NCBI GenBank assembly: GCA_019787685.1 | Contig: JAHNUO010000031.1 | Coordinates: 270,378-334,377, forward strand | Direction: 5' to 3' | From: Chiua virens | Lineage: Eukaryota; Basidiomycota; Agaricomycetes; Boletales; Boletaceae | Length of the DNA: 64,000 bases | In this document: in pieces, positions 1-12,606 of the stretch | Position numbering within the stretch: position 1 is the first letter of the stretch | Layout of the letters: each line of letters begins with the position of its first letter | The notes under the pieces: generated by a model | Databases searched by the model: none | The model's input: the letters and a program-made list of their open reading frames with translations, nothing else | Told to the model about the DNA's origin: nothing | Program-made: the position numbers and the translations under genes

Positions 1-735
1 GAACTTGTAGACAAGGCCCTCGCAGATGCCGCCCTCCCTACAAGCTCTCCCATCACTGCCGCGCCTTCGAAATACTTTGGCGGCTCCACACGAATCGATT
101 CGCACGAGGGTCCCCAAACCATATTCATTGGCTTCGGTACCACGACACCTTCACCAGTGTTCCCTGTTCTCTGTGCACACATTGCACCGACCCAGTCCCT
201 TAAGTGGCCTTCTGCTCCACGGCCATCAGCAGCGGTCACCTCGGTCCATCTTCCTTATTCCGATGCCCTCTTAACTGGTGTTCTGGTTCAAGGTGCTGAC
301 GCGAGGAGTGTCACGGAAGCTGCCAAAGCTGTCGTTGAAAAACTGAAAAAGCCGCTGAACCCAGATGAACTCAAGACCGCTGTTGCCCGTGCCAAATTCG
401 CTGTGGCCGCAGCTACTGAGGGTCGGGATGGTCTCGTGGAGGCCATCGGCGGCAAGGTGGGTTACCCGGGGTCGGCTGTCAGAATACACGGTCTGACGAT
501 TTTGTGTTAGATTTTCTCGAATGCGAATGCCTCAATCGAGAGCACATTGGCTGCGCTGGACAAGGTAGATGGAACTGCCATCTCGAAGGTGAGTGCCTTC
601 CTAGATACCTGTGTCCACTTTTCTCAATCTCTTTTCGTAACTTAGGCCGTCTCCGAGCTCGCGGCGGCTACACCGACTTATGTCGTTGTTGGCGATGTCA
701 AGACATTGCCCTACGCCGATGAGATTGGGCTTTGA
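1..735 (+). CDS. QCR2: Cytochrome b-c1 complex subunit 2 (core protein 2), 3' end only
   Basis: C-terminal part of the second core subunit of mitochondrial ubiquinol-cytochrome c reductase (complex III), an inner-membrane protein of the M16 peptidase fold that has lost peptidase activity. The window opens in frame 1. Three exons join in phase 0: 1-456, 511-588 and 646-735, with introns 457-510 and 589-645 (GT..AG, 54 and 57 bases). The conceptual protein shows the family's features: a Gly/Phe-rich segment near residue 40 (IFIGFGT), a helix with the LNPDELKTAVARAKF motif near residue 120, and the closing VVVGDVKTLPYADEIGL tail typical of fungal core 2. The 5' part lies outside the window. Matrix-processing peptidase beta and core 1 are the alternatives; the divergent, Ala-rich sequence without a zinc site in the visible part favours core 2. 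Confidence 0.85.
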
Positions 736-1235
736 TTTTCGTATTTGTCACTGATCAGGGTATACCTATCGGGTCGATGTAATGACAATAGATAGAGTCA
801 TCGAAAAAGCCGGCTTCCCCTGTTTTCTGAAGGTCAACCATCTCTACTATAATGCACCGGGAAATTATTCGCCATGAAGATGTGACCATAGTTCAGTCGG
901 CAAGAACAAGCCTCGTTATGAGTCTGAGTTGTTCTACGACAAGAAATGAACATCGCGGGGCTAAATTCAACCGGCGCTGGATGAGCATGAACAATTGCCA
1001 GTGACCAGAGTCTTCTACACTTTGTTTGCCACAACCACATTTATCCTTCTCGTCCCACTTTCCTTGCTAGTGAGATTACCGCCGTGTTCAGTGGCACAAA
1101 CCCAGCTTGTATAGATTCCTGTATGCAACCCCAAGCTTCCAGAGAGATTGTTTCTTACGTTTGTGAACTGTTCAGACTAGCCTCCATATCTCATCCACCG
1201 GAAGACAAGAGCTCTCCTTCACTGCACGAAAAATC
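736..1235. other. Intergenic region between QCR2 and the F-box gene
   Basis: About 500 bases with no reading frame I can support. It should hold the QCR2 3' UTR and the promoter of the gene at 1236. I see no clear TATA box or repeat. Confidence 0.5.
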
Positions 1236-3000
1236 ATGCATAATGCCTTGTTGATACCCGAAGTGCGCAGCACTATCCTGGATTGTCTGGCGGCAGATAC
1301 TGGCAAAGGAGGCCAGCCAAAAATTTCGACATCACCGAATTACACCCAGCCTGGAGCTGGACAAAAGGCATTGGCGGCGCTTGCGAGAACGTGCCGTACT
1401 CTTTCTGAGTCTGCACTCGATGCACTTTGGTGTTTGTTACCCAGTCTAGAGCCCTTGTTGCAATGTTCGCGCGACAAGGATTCGTATGTCGACTATGATG
1501 AATCAGTGGTAAGATAGTTTCAATCGAGGACGTGTGTAGCGCTGATTCGCTGAACATCGGAAACAGCCTCCATTCGATGAAAAAGAATGGAATGTCGTGT
1601 TACGCCATGCCCCTCGCGTCCGGGAATTGATCGTCATGAAATCCGATGAACTCTCGATCAAGATCTTGGAGTCTTTGTGGTTCCATACTACAGTGTTACT
1701 GCCTAACCTCCGCAAGCTCCATTGGAACCCTCACGAATATACAAATTTCCTCTTGATTCGTTTGCTTCTCAGCCCTTCACTTGTTCATCTTGATGTGCAT
1801 CTTCCCATAGACGAGGATGGTATCGAAGGCTTCGTTCTTGGGTTTCTCAGATGCTACCACACCTTCTGTCCCAAGCTCAAGTCACTCCACTTCCGCCATC
1901 GTGATCTAAATCGGAACTCTTCGTCGCCAGTAGCTGCAATTTCGCGTGCCGTCTGTTGCCTCCCAACCTTGGAAGCTCTGACTTGTCATGCCCTCAGTGA
2001 AGAGGCCTTTCTCCACGTTGCTAAATCACGCGATATCAAAAAGTTCTCTGCTCGCTTGCTCCACCACCATCCAGACGATTTGCGGAGGTTCGCCGAGTCT
2101 ATCACTCTAGATTACCCTCTTTTTGAAAACTTGCGCGTCCTTCACCTTCGTGTCTGCGATGTTTCCACCGTCATCCCGTACTTGAAGTCTTACCACCAAC
2201 CATTTGAAGAAATATCTATCGAATTCTCGGAGGATCCCTCACCTGAAATTCTTCATGAATTCTTCACAGCCCTCAGTTCACCTACGCGTCAGCAATCTCT
2301 GCGAAGGGTTAAACTTGGTAGCTGTCAGCTGAGTTCTGGTAGTGGCGACCGCCGGCGGTCTCGTGTGGCCACGAAAACTGCGCCATCGTCATGGGGTGCA
2401 CTTTATAGTAACTATCAGGTTTCCGTTGGCAGAGGCAATACGTCTCCGGTCCACTTTGAGGTTCTGGCCCCATTGGCGGGCTTCAGCCTTCACGATTTCG
2501 AGGTCCATCTGAACAACCCGATTCTTTTGAACGATAATGACCTTGGACGCTTGGTTCAAGGATGGCCCGACCTGGAGACGTTCAGCGTAACCACTGGGAA
2601 GGAGGAGTCTTCTCGCTTCGTCACCCTGATGGGTATGTTACTTCTGCTTGCACGGTGCCCAAAGCTGTGTCGTCTCAAGCTGTGCGTCGACGCGAGGACG
2701 GTTCCAGTGTTGACACCAGAGGAATCAAGGATGTGTAACATGGTTATCGAACATCTGGAGGTCGCGTCGGAATCACCCATCAAAAAGGCAAATGTGGCAG
2801 GAGTTGCGCAATTCCTACACGAACATTTTCCGTCACTAACTGGTGTAACTTGTCCGAGGAACTACGGATCCAACTACCCAGGCCTTTGGGAAACAGTCAA
2901 CAGTCGGATCAAAAAGATCAGAGGTCTGGTTAACTCGAAAGATAGTGAAAATTACTATGTCGACTCGAATTCAGACTCGGACTCAGATTACTACCACTAG
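1236..3000 (+). CDS. F-box / leucine-rich-repeat-like protein
   Basis: Two exons, 1236-1508 and 1567-3000, with one 58-base intron joined in phase 0, give 568 residues. The N-terminus (MHNALLIPEVRSTILDCL, then a LARTCRTLSESALDALW helix pair) is the usual Agaricomycete F-box start, so the protein probably recruits SKP1 in an SCF ubiquitin ligase. The rest is an LRR-like series of amphipathic Leu-rich strands (LRKLHW, LVHLDV, LKSLHF, LEALTC, LRVLHLR) between about residues 130 and 480. It ends in an acidic Asp/Ser tail. The substrate cannot be read from the sequence; these genes are numerous and fast-evolving in the group. Fragments resembling its 3' part recur at 3590-3850. The start codon opens the frame and lies directly before the F-box. 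Confidence 0.8.
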
Positions 3001-3210
3001 TAGAATTTGCGTTATATTCTTCCTTGATGTCAATTCAACGAGAACTGTCGCAATTGCATGAGATCGGCGTTTGTTACACAGTAATGTGATGTTTGTTTCG
3101 ACTTCATTTCCTGACGCCACAGGAGGGTGAGATACCCGCGTACAAAATCAGCGAGAGCATTTACATAAATTATGTAGAGAGGAGGTGCCAATGTTATTTG
3201 GATCAGAACA

Positions 3211-3390
3211 CCGAGGAGGGTGCCACGGCGGATGGTGGGTCCTGACGGCGACGACGAGGGTGGTATGATATAGGGACGGGCTGATCAGCTGACTGTCCTA
3301 CATTGTTTGATTTCTGGGTTTTGACCGCCTGGAACGGTCGTCAACGTGTGTATTCATCTTTTGGTGAAGTCTACAGCGTTCAATCAAGAC
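3211..3390 (+). pseudogene. Fossil fragment of the flippase 5' end
   Basis: This non-coding stretch matches 4408-4605 of the NEO1-type gene downstream. Shared blocks include gaggagggtg, cctgacggcgacgacgaggg, ttgtttgatttctgggtttt and aacggtcgtcaacgtgtgta, in the same order. The copied part spans the end of exon 1 and the whole of intron 1, so it is a genomic (not reverse-transcribed) copy. Several indels and in-frame stops make it dead. Confidence 0.75.
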
Positions 3391-3589
3391 AGCATGAGAG
3401 TCATGCCTTTGGTTTTTTCTCGTCGTTTTAATTCGCATTCCTCCCTGTGTAATCGGCAGGTTTGTTTCGACGTTTGCGTTTATCTCGCCTTCCGATGCTC
3501 TCTGCTAGTGGCAGCCTGGTGACCTTTTAGTACGTGCGTTTTGCCGTCGGTTGTACGCCGATCGCCATCGTTCGCCTGGGTAACGCATT

Positions 3590-3850
3590 TTGGGGGGGCG
3601 CCTCCCCTCCGTTTCTCTCGTGATCTCTTCAGTGCACGATGCTCCAAGCTGTTTCATCTTGGACTGCCTCGACGCAAGGACAATCCATCGTTGACAGCAG
3701 ACAAACTTGAAGTAAGGATCCGTACCAGACATCACCTAGGTCACCCTGACGTTCGAGTTGGGGTTATCGAACAGTCCGAGTCAAACATAAGGGACTTGCG
3801 CGATTCCTGCCACGAACACTTTTCATTATTTCTCATGTTTTCTCTCGGGA
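3590..3850 (+). pseudogene. Fossil fragment of the F-box gene 3' part
   Basis: Resembles 2600-2840 of the F-box gene: a ccaagctgt block, a cgtcgacgcgaggac-like block, a cgttgacacc-like block, then gttatcgaaca and cacgaacatttt-like blocks in the same order and spacing. Conceptual pieces read VIEQSESN and HEHF where the gene reads VIEHLEVASES and HEHF. It is too degenerate to encode the protein. It lies just after the flippase fossil and before the intact flippase. Confidence 0.65.
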
Positions 3851-4112
3851 TTGACGTGAGCGCTGCAGTTAAATTAGTAGTTTACAATCAGCCTTGTTCA
3901 TTTGAAACCTTGTTTGATCAAATTTCAGTGGGTAGCGAGTCTACTCAAGTGCCACTACAGCTCTACCATCACACTACAACTTGAAGGTCACCGCGGTGGC
4001 GTCATATTCAACGATCTTGCCTTCAAGTTTAAATAAGAAGCGCGCCGTTAATTTTGACCGCGTCTGTGAACGACGAGCGTCTAACGGGTCGCAAGCAATT
4101 ACGAATTAGAAG

Positions 4113-7100
4113 GTGCCAAACCGTTACATGTCCAACCCTGGTATACCGCTTCACGCCATCGCACCCAAGTCAGCATCGCGCGCAGCCTACGCTCCTCTCA
4201 CAGACCAGCACCATTCTAATTCACAAGGAGACGACGACCGAACGCCGGGAAGAGCAAGTATGCATAGCGGTGCACTCAGCAGGAGCGCTGCGGCGGTACG
4301 CAGCACGACTCGTGGATTCGGAGGTGGACGTTCTGCCAAGGGCAAGGGAAAGCAGCGAGAGCAGTATGCAGACGAGTCGGACGAAGAGGCGACGTTGTTG
4401 TTAGGACACGTCGAGGAGGGTGCGGACGGTGATCCTGACGGCGACGACGAGGGTGATATTGGCGGTGAGGGACAGGGCTCGACGAGGCTGAAGCGTTTGG
4501 AGGGATCGCAACTGTCCGGGGTGCGTTGTTTGATTTCTGGGTTTTGCAGAACGGTCGTCAACGTGTGTATTCACCCTCTGGCTTCTTACAGCGTTCATCA
4601 ACACTCACCAGAGCAGGGAGCAAGGGCAGGCAAGACAAATCCCGAACCATCCCGTTCAGGCCCCCAGGTGGGCAGTTGGTTTATCCCCTTCATTCAATTG
4701 GCTGATGACCGTGCGTGACTGTTCTGTTGCCTTTGACAGAGAAATTTCAGTCCCGCTTTCCTCCCAACATCGTTCGCAACCAGAAGTACAACATATTCAC
4801 CTTCTTCCCGGTTGTTCTATACGAACAGTTCAAATTCTTCTTCAACCTGTACTTCCTGCTCGTTGCACTATCGCAGTTCATTCCTGCACTCAAGATTGGT
4901 ACGCCTACCATCCATCTCCTTCATGTGTCCTTCATGTTCTGATATCATCTAGGCTTCATAATCACGTACGTTGCACCACTGGCATTCGTGCTATGTGTCA
5001 CAATGGGAAAAGAAGCATACGACGACTACAAACGCAATCTTCGAGACCGCGAAGCCAATTCCCAGAAATACCTGATACTGGTACCCCCTTCGGCCTCCCA
5101 CCCACACATGGGACTCCGTTCACACGAGTCTCTAGCGCTATTCGATGTCGCTGATCCCGAACTTCAGGAACACTCGCAAGCTGAACCCGATTCAGGCCCA
5201 CACACGCGTTCTGTACCCTCGTCGTCGCTCAAAATCGGCGATCTCGTACTCCTGGAGAAGAACGATCGTGTACCTGCTGATATGGTTCTACTCCGAACTT
5301 CCGATCCTTCTGGCACATGTTTCATACGTACGGATCAACTCGACGGTGAAACAGACTGGAAGGCCCGGGTCGCCGTCAGCGCAACGCAAAACTTGAAAGG
5401 GGGTGAACGGGAGATTATGCTGCTTGACGGAGAGGTCTACGCTGATTCACCGATCAAGGATATTCACAACTTTGTTGGTACCATCACAGTTCACCCGAGG
5501 AGTGTTTCAGGACATACGGATGAAAGCTCATCGCCGACTATGGAAGCCCTTTCGGCGGAGAATATGCTTTGGGCAAACACTGTACTGGCGGCGGGGTCTG
5601 CCGTTGGGTTCGTGGTGTACTCGGGAGGCGAGACGAGGGCAGTTATGAATACAAGCCATCCAGTGACAAAGGTCGGACTGCTAGATTTGGAGATTAACAG
5701 ACTTGCCAAGGTGAGTTTCATTTTGACGCGCCACCTATCATCCTTTTCTGTCCAGCCTTTCCTTACTGCGCTACTTGAGAAAGGTGCGCTAACGACGTGC
5801 TTTTTTAGATCCTTTGCGCGGTCACGTTTGCACTCTCTGTGGTGCTTGTAGCGTTGAATGGGTTTCGCGGGCTCTGGTACATTTATGTGTTTAGGTTCTT
5901 GATTCTCTTCTCGTCCATCATTCCTATCAGGTGCGTTTACCACCCCGTTGATCATACCCTTTCGCGTCTTCCTTCACTTGCCCCTCGTTCTCAACCAACG
6001 CTAATTTTTTCCAAAAAGTCTTCGTGTAAATCTTGACATGGGTAAAACGGTGTATGCACAACAAATCATGTCGGACAGCGAGATTCCAGGCACGATCGTC
6101 CGCACCAGTACGCTTCCAGAAGAACTTGGAAGGATCGAATATCTTTTGAGTGACAAGACTGGAACGCTCACGCAAAATGGTTGGTATTCCTATTATTGCC
6201 CGTCTGTGAACATACTCAATTAGGATTGGACTAGAAATGGAGATGAAGAAACTACACATGGGTACGATATCTTATGGGTTTGACTCGATGGACGAAGTTG
6301 CGCATCAGCTTGCTATGGCTTTTGGAGCCGAACAAGGTATCTAGTATTCTTATCGTTTGGAATATATCCTGATATTTGTGGACTCGCAAGGTGCGAAATC
6401 TGCGTCGATTGCAACGGGAGCACAACTTGCTACTCGTGGTCGCAGAGATATGTCTTCTAGACTTCGAGATGTCGTTCTTAGTCTTGCCCTGTGTCATAAT
6501 GTATGTATTCTTCCTCACTCACCCACAGCTTCATTGATTGTTCTGCTGCTCAGGTAACCCCCGTAACGAATGACGACGGTACCATAACTTACCAAGCATC
6601 TTCCCCTGATGAAGTTGCCATTGTGAAGTGGACAGAATCGGTCGGTTTGACACTCATTGCACGGGACCGTTCTTCGATCACCCTACAAACCCCCACCGGC
6701 TCTTCACTCAACTACGACATCCTTGAACTTTTCCCGTTCACCTCCGAGTCAAAACGTATGAGCATCGTCGTGCGCGAGACCCATACTGGCGACATTCTGT
6801 TTTTGCAGAAGGGCGCGGACGTGGTCATGGCAAGGATCGTGCAAAAGAATGATTGGCTTGAGGAAGAGACAGGAAATATGGCAAGAGAAGGCCTAAGGAC
6901 GTTGGTCGTTGGCCGGAAGCGGTTGACCTCACTACACTACGCAGCGTTCAAACAACGACATCACGAAGCGAGCGTCAAGACCGATGGAAGGAATGAAGCA
7001 ATGGCGGCTGTCGTGTCGGAATATCTGGAGAGAGATCTCGAACTGCTGGGTCTGACGGGCGTCGAGGATAAACTCCAAGATGAAGTCAAGTCGTCACTGG

Positions 7101-8643
7101 AGTTGTTGAGGAATGCTGGGATTAAGATTTGGATGCTGACAGGCGACAAGATTGAGACGGCGAGGTGTATTGCCATTTCGACTAAGCTTGTTGCAAGGAA
7201 TCAGTACATCCATGAAGTTGCGAAGCGTGAGTCGATTTTTTTCCCTACTGAGCTTGTTGATGTTGAACAGGCCTTCTTAGTGAAAACATCGGAACAGGTT
7301 CGCGACCAGCTCGAGTTCCTGCAATCAAAACTCGACTGTTGTCTCGTCATCGATGGAGACTCCCTACAAGTACGATCAAATCTCTCGTGCCTTTGATTCA
7401 TCTGACATTGGCCCCAATAGCTTTGTCTGAACTTGTACAAGAACGAATTCATTGAAATAACTACGAAGCTGTCCGCCGTCGTCGCCTGCCGGTGTTCCCC
7501 CACGCAAAAGGCAGACGTAGCACGTCTCATTCGTCAGTACACGAAGAAACGAGTGTGCTGCATAGGTGATGGTGGAAATGACGTGAGCATGATACAGGCT
7601 GCGGACGTTGGTGAGTCCACCGTGCTAATTCTCCCTTTTCGAAACTCACCTGCTCCTGTATTTGTCTAGGCGTCGGAATCGTGGGCAAGGAAGGAAAACA
7701 GGCCTCTCTCGCGGCCGACTTTTCCGTTACACAATTCAGCCACCTCACCAAGCTCCTCATGTGGCACGGTCGCAATTCGTACCGTCGTTCTGCCAAACTC
7801 GCCCAATTTGTCATCCACCGTGGTCTCATCATCTCGGTGATGCAAGCCGTGTTCTCGGCCATCTTTTACTTTGCGCCGATCGCGCTATATCAGGGGTGGC
7901 TTATGATTGGTTATGCCACCATTTATACAATGGCGCCCGTGTTTTCGTTGGTGTTGGATAGGGACGTGAACGAAGATTTGGCATTGATATACCCCGAGTT
8001 GTACAAGGAACTCACAAAGGTACGTGATGTAACCTCTGAGTCAGAGACAATGAATCCTCACCTGTCCTCCAAAAGGGTCGCGCTCTTTCTTACAAGACAT
8101 TCTTCCAATGGTTGATGATCAGCGTATATCAAGGTTTGTCTCCCTCAATCCCTCCTGCCACTTCACTCACGCTGTTATGATGCATACAGGCGCGGCCATT
8201 ATGATCATGTCCCTCCTGCTCTTTGAGAACGAATTTTTGAACATTGTCTCTATCTCGTTCACCTCGCTCATTATGAACGAGCTAATTATGGTTGCCTTGG
8301 AGATCACGACTTGGTACGCGTCTTACTTTTCATTTTCATTCTGTACACATGGCGGTCGCTCATCACTGCCAGGCACACATACATGGTCATTTCCGAAGTG
8401 GCCACACTCTTTATGTACGTCACTAGTATCGCTTTCTTACCAGAATATTTTGGTACGTCGTTTTCTCTCAGGGCTCTGCCTCGCATATTCAACCTGCTCG
8501 CTCCGCTAGACCTCGAATTCGTGGTGTCCACTCGTTTTGCATGGAAAGTGGCCCTCATCGTGGCGATCAGTGCACTCCCCCTGTACGTCATCAAGCTGAT
8601 ACGTAGTCGGATTGCACCCGCTGCGTCGAGCAAGTTGCTCTAG
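4113..8643 (+). CDS. NEO1: P4-type ATPase phospholipid flippase, Neo1/ATP9 type
   Basis: Phospholipid-translocating ATPase of the Golgi/endosome that flips aminophospholipids to the cytosolic leaflet. Sixteen exons close in phase and give 1197 residues (1192 from the in-frame ATG at 4128). Introns: 4521-4591, 4668-4739, 4899-4952, 5711-5808, 5931-6018, 6180-6234, 6337-6390, 6501-6553, 7227-7280, 7370-7420, 7611-7669, 8020-8075, 8134-8189, 8314-8372 and 8453-8509. The order is an acidic N-tail, [14 protein letters not shown]1-2, the actuator loop with [19 protein letters not shown] in TM4, the DKTGTLTQN phosphorylation motif, KGADVVM and [17 protein letters not shown], then the C-terminal membrane segments. 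The actuator motif lacks the extra N-terminal domains of Drs2/Dnf, and the [10 protein letters not shown] stretch is typical of the Neo1 class. All catalytic motifs are present, so the gene looks functional. A copy of its 5' end lies fossilised at 3211-3390. Confidence 0.93.
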
Positions 8644-9016
8644 CCTCCTTGTATATAGATGTGTTTCCCCGTTCCTATCTGCCTCTTTCATGGCGGACAT
8701 CTTTCGGAAAAAGGAAAAGCGTAACTTATCATCTCGGACCCAATACTATGCGATTTATGATGCATTTGTGCTTTGTTTTGAAAGCGAGCAAACCTCCGAA
8801 CCAGGCAAAACACTTTTTTGCTGGGGGCTTCTGGGGCTTCTGGGGCTTCTGTGGATATAAGGAGCAGTCTGGGGACTCAATTTGTACAGCCTCGATTGGG
8901 TTTTGCTGATCTGAGTCAGTCTCAAGTGACGAATGTAAATCTACGTGTGGCTGTGTGATTAAGTAATCGTAGTATCTTGTCGTGTAACTATTAGTGTTCC
9001 AACATGTTTACAGCAG
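8644..9016. other. Intergenic: flippase 3' flank up to the inverted repeat
   Basis: No gene seen. It holds a short tandem of ggggcttct at about 8823-8850 (three near-identical units) and otherwise unique sequence. The left arm of the inverted duplication begins at about 9017. Confidence 0.5.
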
Positions 9017-9604
9017 GGAGTGGTTCAGCCCCAGCGTACCCTGTTCCGAGTCGGTCTAATATTATATATGCATTGCTAAGATCGTAATCTGATTAAATAG
9101 GCAGCGATTTGTATAAATACTATCATCTTGAGAATATGTACATGCAAGTGACCAGTAAATCTGCACGACTCGGGACGATAGCGCCTCACAAAGTATTTGG
9201 CAAGAGTGCATGGCTCGGAGTAAACAGACCATCCGTCACTGACAAATATTTGATCCAATCTTGACTCTTCAATGATTTGGTGGTGCTGTCTCTTTCTGTC
9301 GTGACGATGAAATTTACCAATCTGCCCAGAATGTTGACCCAGGATACCGAAGTAACACTAGACTAGAACAAACCTGTCCTCATTATGTTCTTTTCATCCA
9401 AACTCGACAACGTCGTGATTAGGGTCCAAGCCAGAGCATATTTCTCCATACGCAACCAAAGTCCGGCAAGTCGAGTTTCGTCCAAATCAGAACAAGCAAT
9501 CTTCATACACCATTCTTCGTACGTTTATGTACATGCTAGTATTACACTCTGTTCAGCTGGCGTACACGATGCATATTCACCGTGACCTGAGCATGGTATG
9601 ACAA

Positions 9605-10383
9605 TCAGGAACCTTTGGTCAAAGTGACACTATAAAGGTTGTCCTCGTCGGCGAGCGAGTACAACTGCCGGAGCGCAGCAGCCACTTCTGGCTTCGAAGC
9701 AGTCTGCTTCTGAGCCTATGTACAGTTCATGGAATGAGCCCATCCCGAAGTCACTTCAAATCCGGAGTCTATCACATACCTCAACCGTGGGCCACCCAGA
9801 TACGATGATATACTTGTTCTCGTCCTCGCGAGTTTGTCCATACACGAGCATGTTTCCGCTCGCCTCTGAACGCTTGGACAAGATATCGACGACTGCCCCA
9901 TGATTTCCAGGGTCCTTGAGGGTGATGATCACCATTTCGGTGACGGGTTGGTCGAACGCAACGGCCGGACCCGAAAACTGGACGTGGTATATTTTATGCT
10001 CGGTCGCGCCAGTCGGATTCTGGCCTGATAAGACCGGCTTCAAATCGTTGACGACGTCTGTATAAGACGGGCTTTTAACGACCTTCTGGTGCTGCTCATA
10101 ACTGTCCCACTCTACAAGACATGAGGAATTAAAAATCAGTGGCAATAGGGGGGACGGAGGACTCACGGACGATGATGAAGCCGCCTTTGGGGTTCTCAGC
10201 CTCCACGCCCGTATAAAATGACCTGTCTGATGTCTGGCTTTGTTGGACATGTGGCTAGACGAGCGTCACTCACGGGTTCACTCCCAATGTTTTAATCTGC
10301 TTGAAAGTGGACAGCAGAGGTTCAGGAGTGGGAAACGAGTCATTGGAGTTGATGATAACAATTTCGGTGGTTGGGACAGGCAT
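9605..10383 (-). CDS. ABM-like dimeric alpha/beta-barrel protein, left copy
   Basis: Four exons on the minus strand, 10274-10383, 10167-10222, 9780-10111 and 9605-9715, join in phase to 202 residues. The protein opens MPVPTTEIVIINSND and has the two-half build of fungal antibiotic-biosynthesis-monooxygenase-like (ABM) dimeric alpha/beta barrels: a first half with YTGVEAENPKGGFIIV and W(D/E)SYEQHQK, and a second half with EMVIITLKDP, DILSKRSEASGN and KYIIVSGWPTVE. No signal peptide or metal site is visible, so a catalytic role is not shown. Exon and intron positions are identical to the copy at 15627-16405; in exon 3 the two proteins differ at one residue (Ala/Thr). Both copies are open with good splice sites, so both may be expressed. 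Confidence 0.85.
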
Positions 10384-10440
10384 TTCGTTGAGTGGGTTAA
10401 TGAGAAAACCTAAGGATACATCTCTGCGTTTGCGGGCTGC

Positions 10441-10447
10441 CTTTATA
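10441..10447 (-). promoter_or_regulatory. TATA box of the left ABM-like gene
   Basis: TATAAAG on the minus strand, about 60 bases upstream of the ATG at 10383. The same box at the same distance precedes the right-arm copy. Confidence 0.55.
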
Positions 10448-12579
10448 CGCGTTCAATGAGGTAAAGTCCCACGTCAGCTGCAATTGAGAAGTCCCTGTCA
10501 CCCTAAAAGATTTCTGAGAAGTTCTGGGAGTAATCCGTCGGTTTACTGGTGCACGAGATCGGGCCTAAGTCCGCCACCATCATGAATCTGGGCGATGGGT
10601 TTGACATTGGGTTATCATCCCCGGGCCGCAATTGGCCGAACGACGTCGAGTCGTGCAATGGATTTCGTAGCAGACAGCGATCCCTGTGTCTCTGTGTCGA
10701 TGTCAGATTCGGATAGCTATAGGATGTATAGTATCGGTACATAACTGTACCTTGTATAAGCCAGTGGCACGTAGTCACGGATTGAGCGAATCTTGATACC
10801 ACTGGCGTTTGCTTCAAATTCGAAATCTGAGACGGCTGCGGAGGAGAGATACGAAAGCACTCCTCGATGGAGATAGTTCAGACCTGTCTGAAATTGTCAA
10901 TCCGCTTCGACTCCAGTTTTGCCCACCTCCGCGATCAGTGAGACCTGTGTTTGAGGCCGAGGATCGCAAGACAGCAGACTTGGCATTCAGTCGAGAGGAG
11001 AGACAACAACGCTCGACTGATTCGTTTGTATTGGAGGAATGTAGTCGCTTGCCAGGTAGATGTCGTAGTGGATACCTCGCGAATGAACTCACTGCACTGG
11101 TACTGTATACCTCTCACCAGAGAATATATTATACGTGGATCGAGTCGTGTCTTGGCCAGCGGTGAATTTTTGTGGAAGTCGTGTCAGTGTCAATCGCGCG
11201 TTGTTCGCTGGGGTCTAAACTGTCCACTTTTTATGAAAGAACCGGACCTTTTCTCATCCATTCAATTGTCCACGTACGCCTGCCCTAAATTTCGAAATGG
11301 GCTCAGCTGCCGGCTCACGCTTGATTAAATCAGAACCTTGCAACCAGGTAAGACTTCAATTAGAATTATTTTTTATTCCCTCTGGACGCCGAATCCAAGG
11401 ATGAGACTTTATTTTGTTCAGTTATCCCTGTCTTAACGTTCATGTCGAGACGCATGTTGTTCAACTCTGACCCTTATTTTATTGTCTCTTGGTCAACGTG
11501 ACTCGTGTGCTCACATTTCGTACCACCCTTCGCAGGAACTCCGTTTGAGGGTGGGACTCGTCTCAACTACGAGCAATCCTTTTGTCATGCGGAACATTTT
11601 TCAACTCGTCGTGCGATTCATCTGAATGTGACACATTCCTTGAATCAAGCCCAAATTTGATGGTCAGAAGGTAGTCGGTATTCCGCTAGTATTTCGTAGA
11701 CTGTTGATGACCTCGTGGTGCCGGCACCTCAAAGGGGCGGTTGGCCGATCTTGCGTGCGCGTGTTGCGCCAAATCGGTGACTCACAATCTGTTCAAGCTA
11801 TTCACCATGATTGCGTCGAAATATCCAAAACCAGGAAGCGGATGAACGGGATCCCGTTTAACCTATGTGTCAGGCTGAACATTTTGGCCGTCGCTACTTG
11901 AGGATGCATTCGTGCATTCCGAGGCTCCACCGGATGCCGATGGGCAGTCGTCAATGCTGTGGTTGGTAAGTCCATTCGATCCGATCCGCGAAGTGATACT
12001 GGCGACTGAATTGCAGGTCGCCAAAGAGGAGAGAGGCTGCCCAGCAGCGGGGGGCTGGAAGGCACGGGTTTCAAGTAGTCCTCATCCGTTAGTATATGAT
12101 TTTTCCCTTGGCGCAACTTGAATGTCATGATGACAGGTGGAACTTTGGGAAGATCAGACATGGTGCGGGAGGCGGTGTGCGCTAGCGAATTTTTGAGTAC
12201 TTGCATTTTCCGTGTGGAAACGAGTGCAGCGCCCACAAGCAACGCCGCCGCCGCGACGGCAAGTTACTCCCACTGTGGGCATGAGTCCAAATATTGGGAC
12301 GAGTGAGTTGGAGTTTGTGGGGTAGGTGAAAGTGTGTTCATGGTTGAGAACGTTGTTTGGAGACATCGATGTCATGACTTGGAAATTTGGCACTGTTTCT
12401 TGAACAGTGATCTCGCAATTCGTTTCAGTCTAGAACTGGTAGGGAAAACATGCCAAAGATGCCATGCTGGCAAAACCTCGTTGTAAACATGACTTGGAGT
12501 CTTGGATGGTTGCTGCAGCCACGTTGACTATGCTGGGAGTAACAGAAAGCATCTGTGGTGACCCGTATGCTTCAGGTTA

Positions 12580-12606
12580 GGACATGTATCGTTGGGATAC
12601 ATGTCC
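12580..12606. repeat. Short perfect palindrome at the inner edge of the left arm
   Basis: GGACATGTATC (12580-12590) and its complement GATACATGTCC (12596-12606) are separated by five bases. The right arm has a degenerate version, so the hairpin lies at the inner border of the duplication. Confidence 0.7.

Noticed and set aside
11802..12242. 146-codon minus-strand frame in the left arm
   Set aside because: The right-arm counterpart has stops and frameshifts, so there is no sign of coding constraint.
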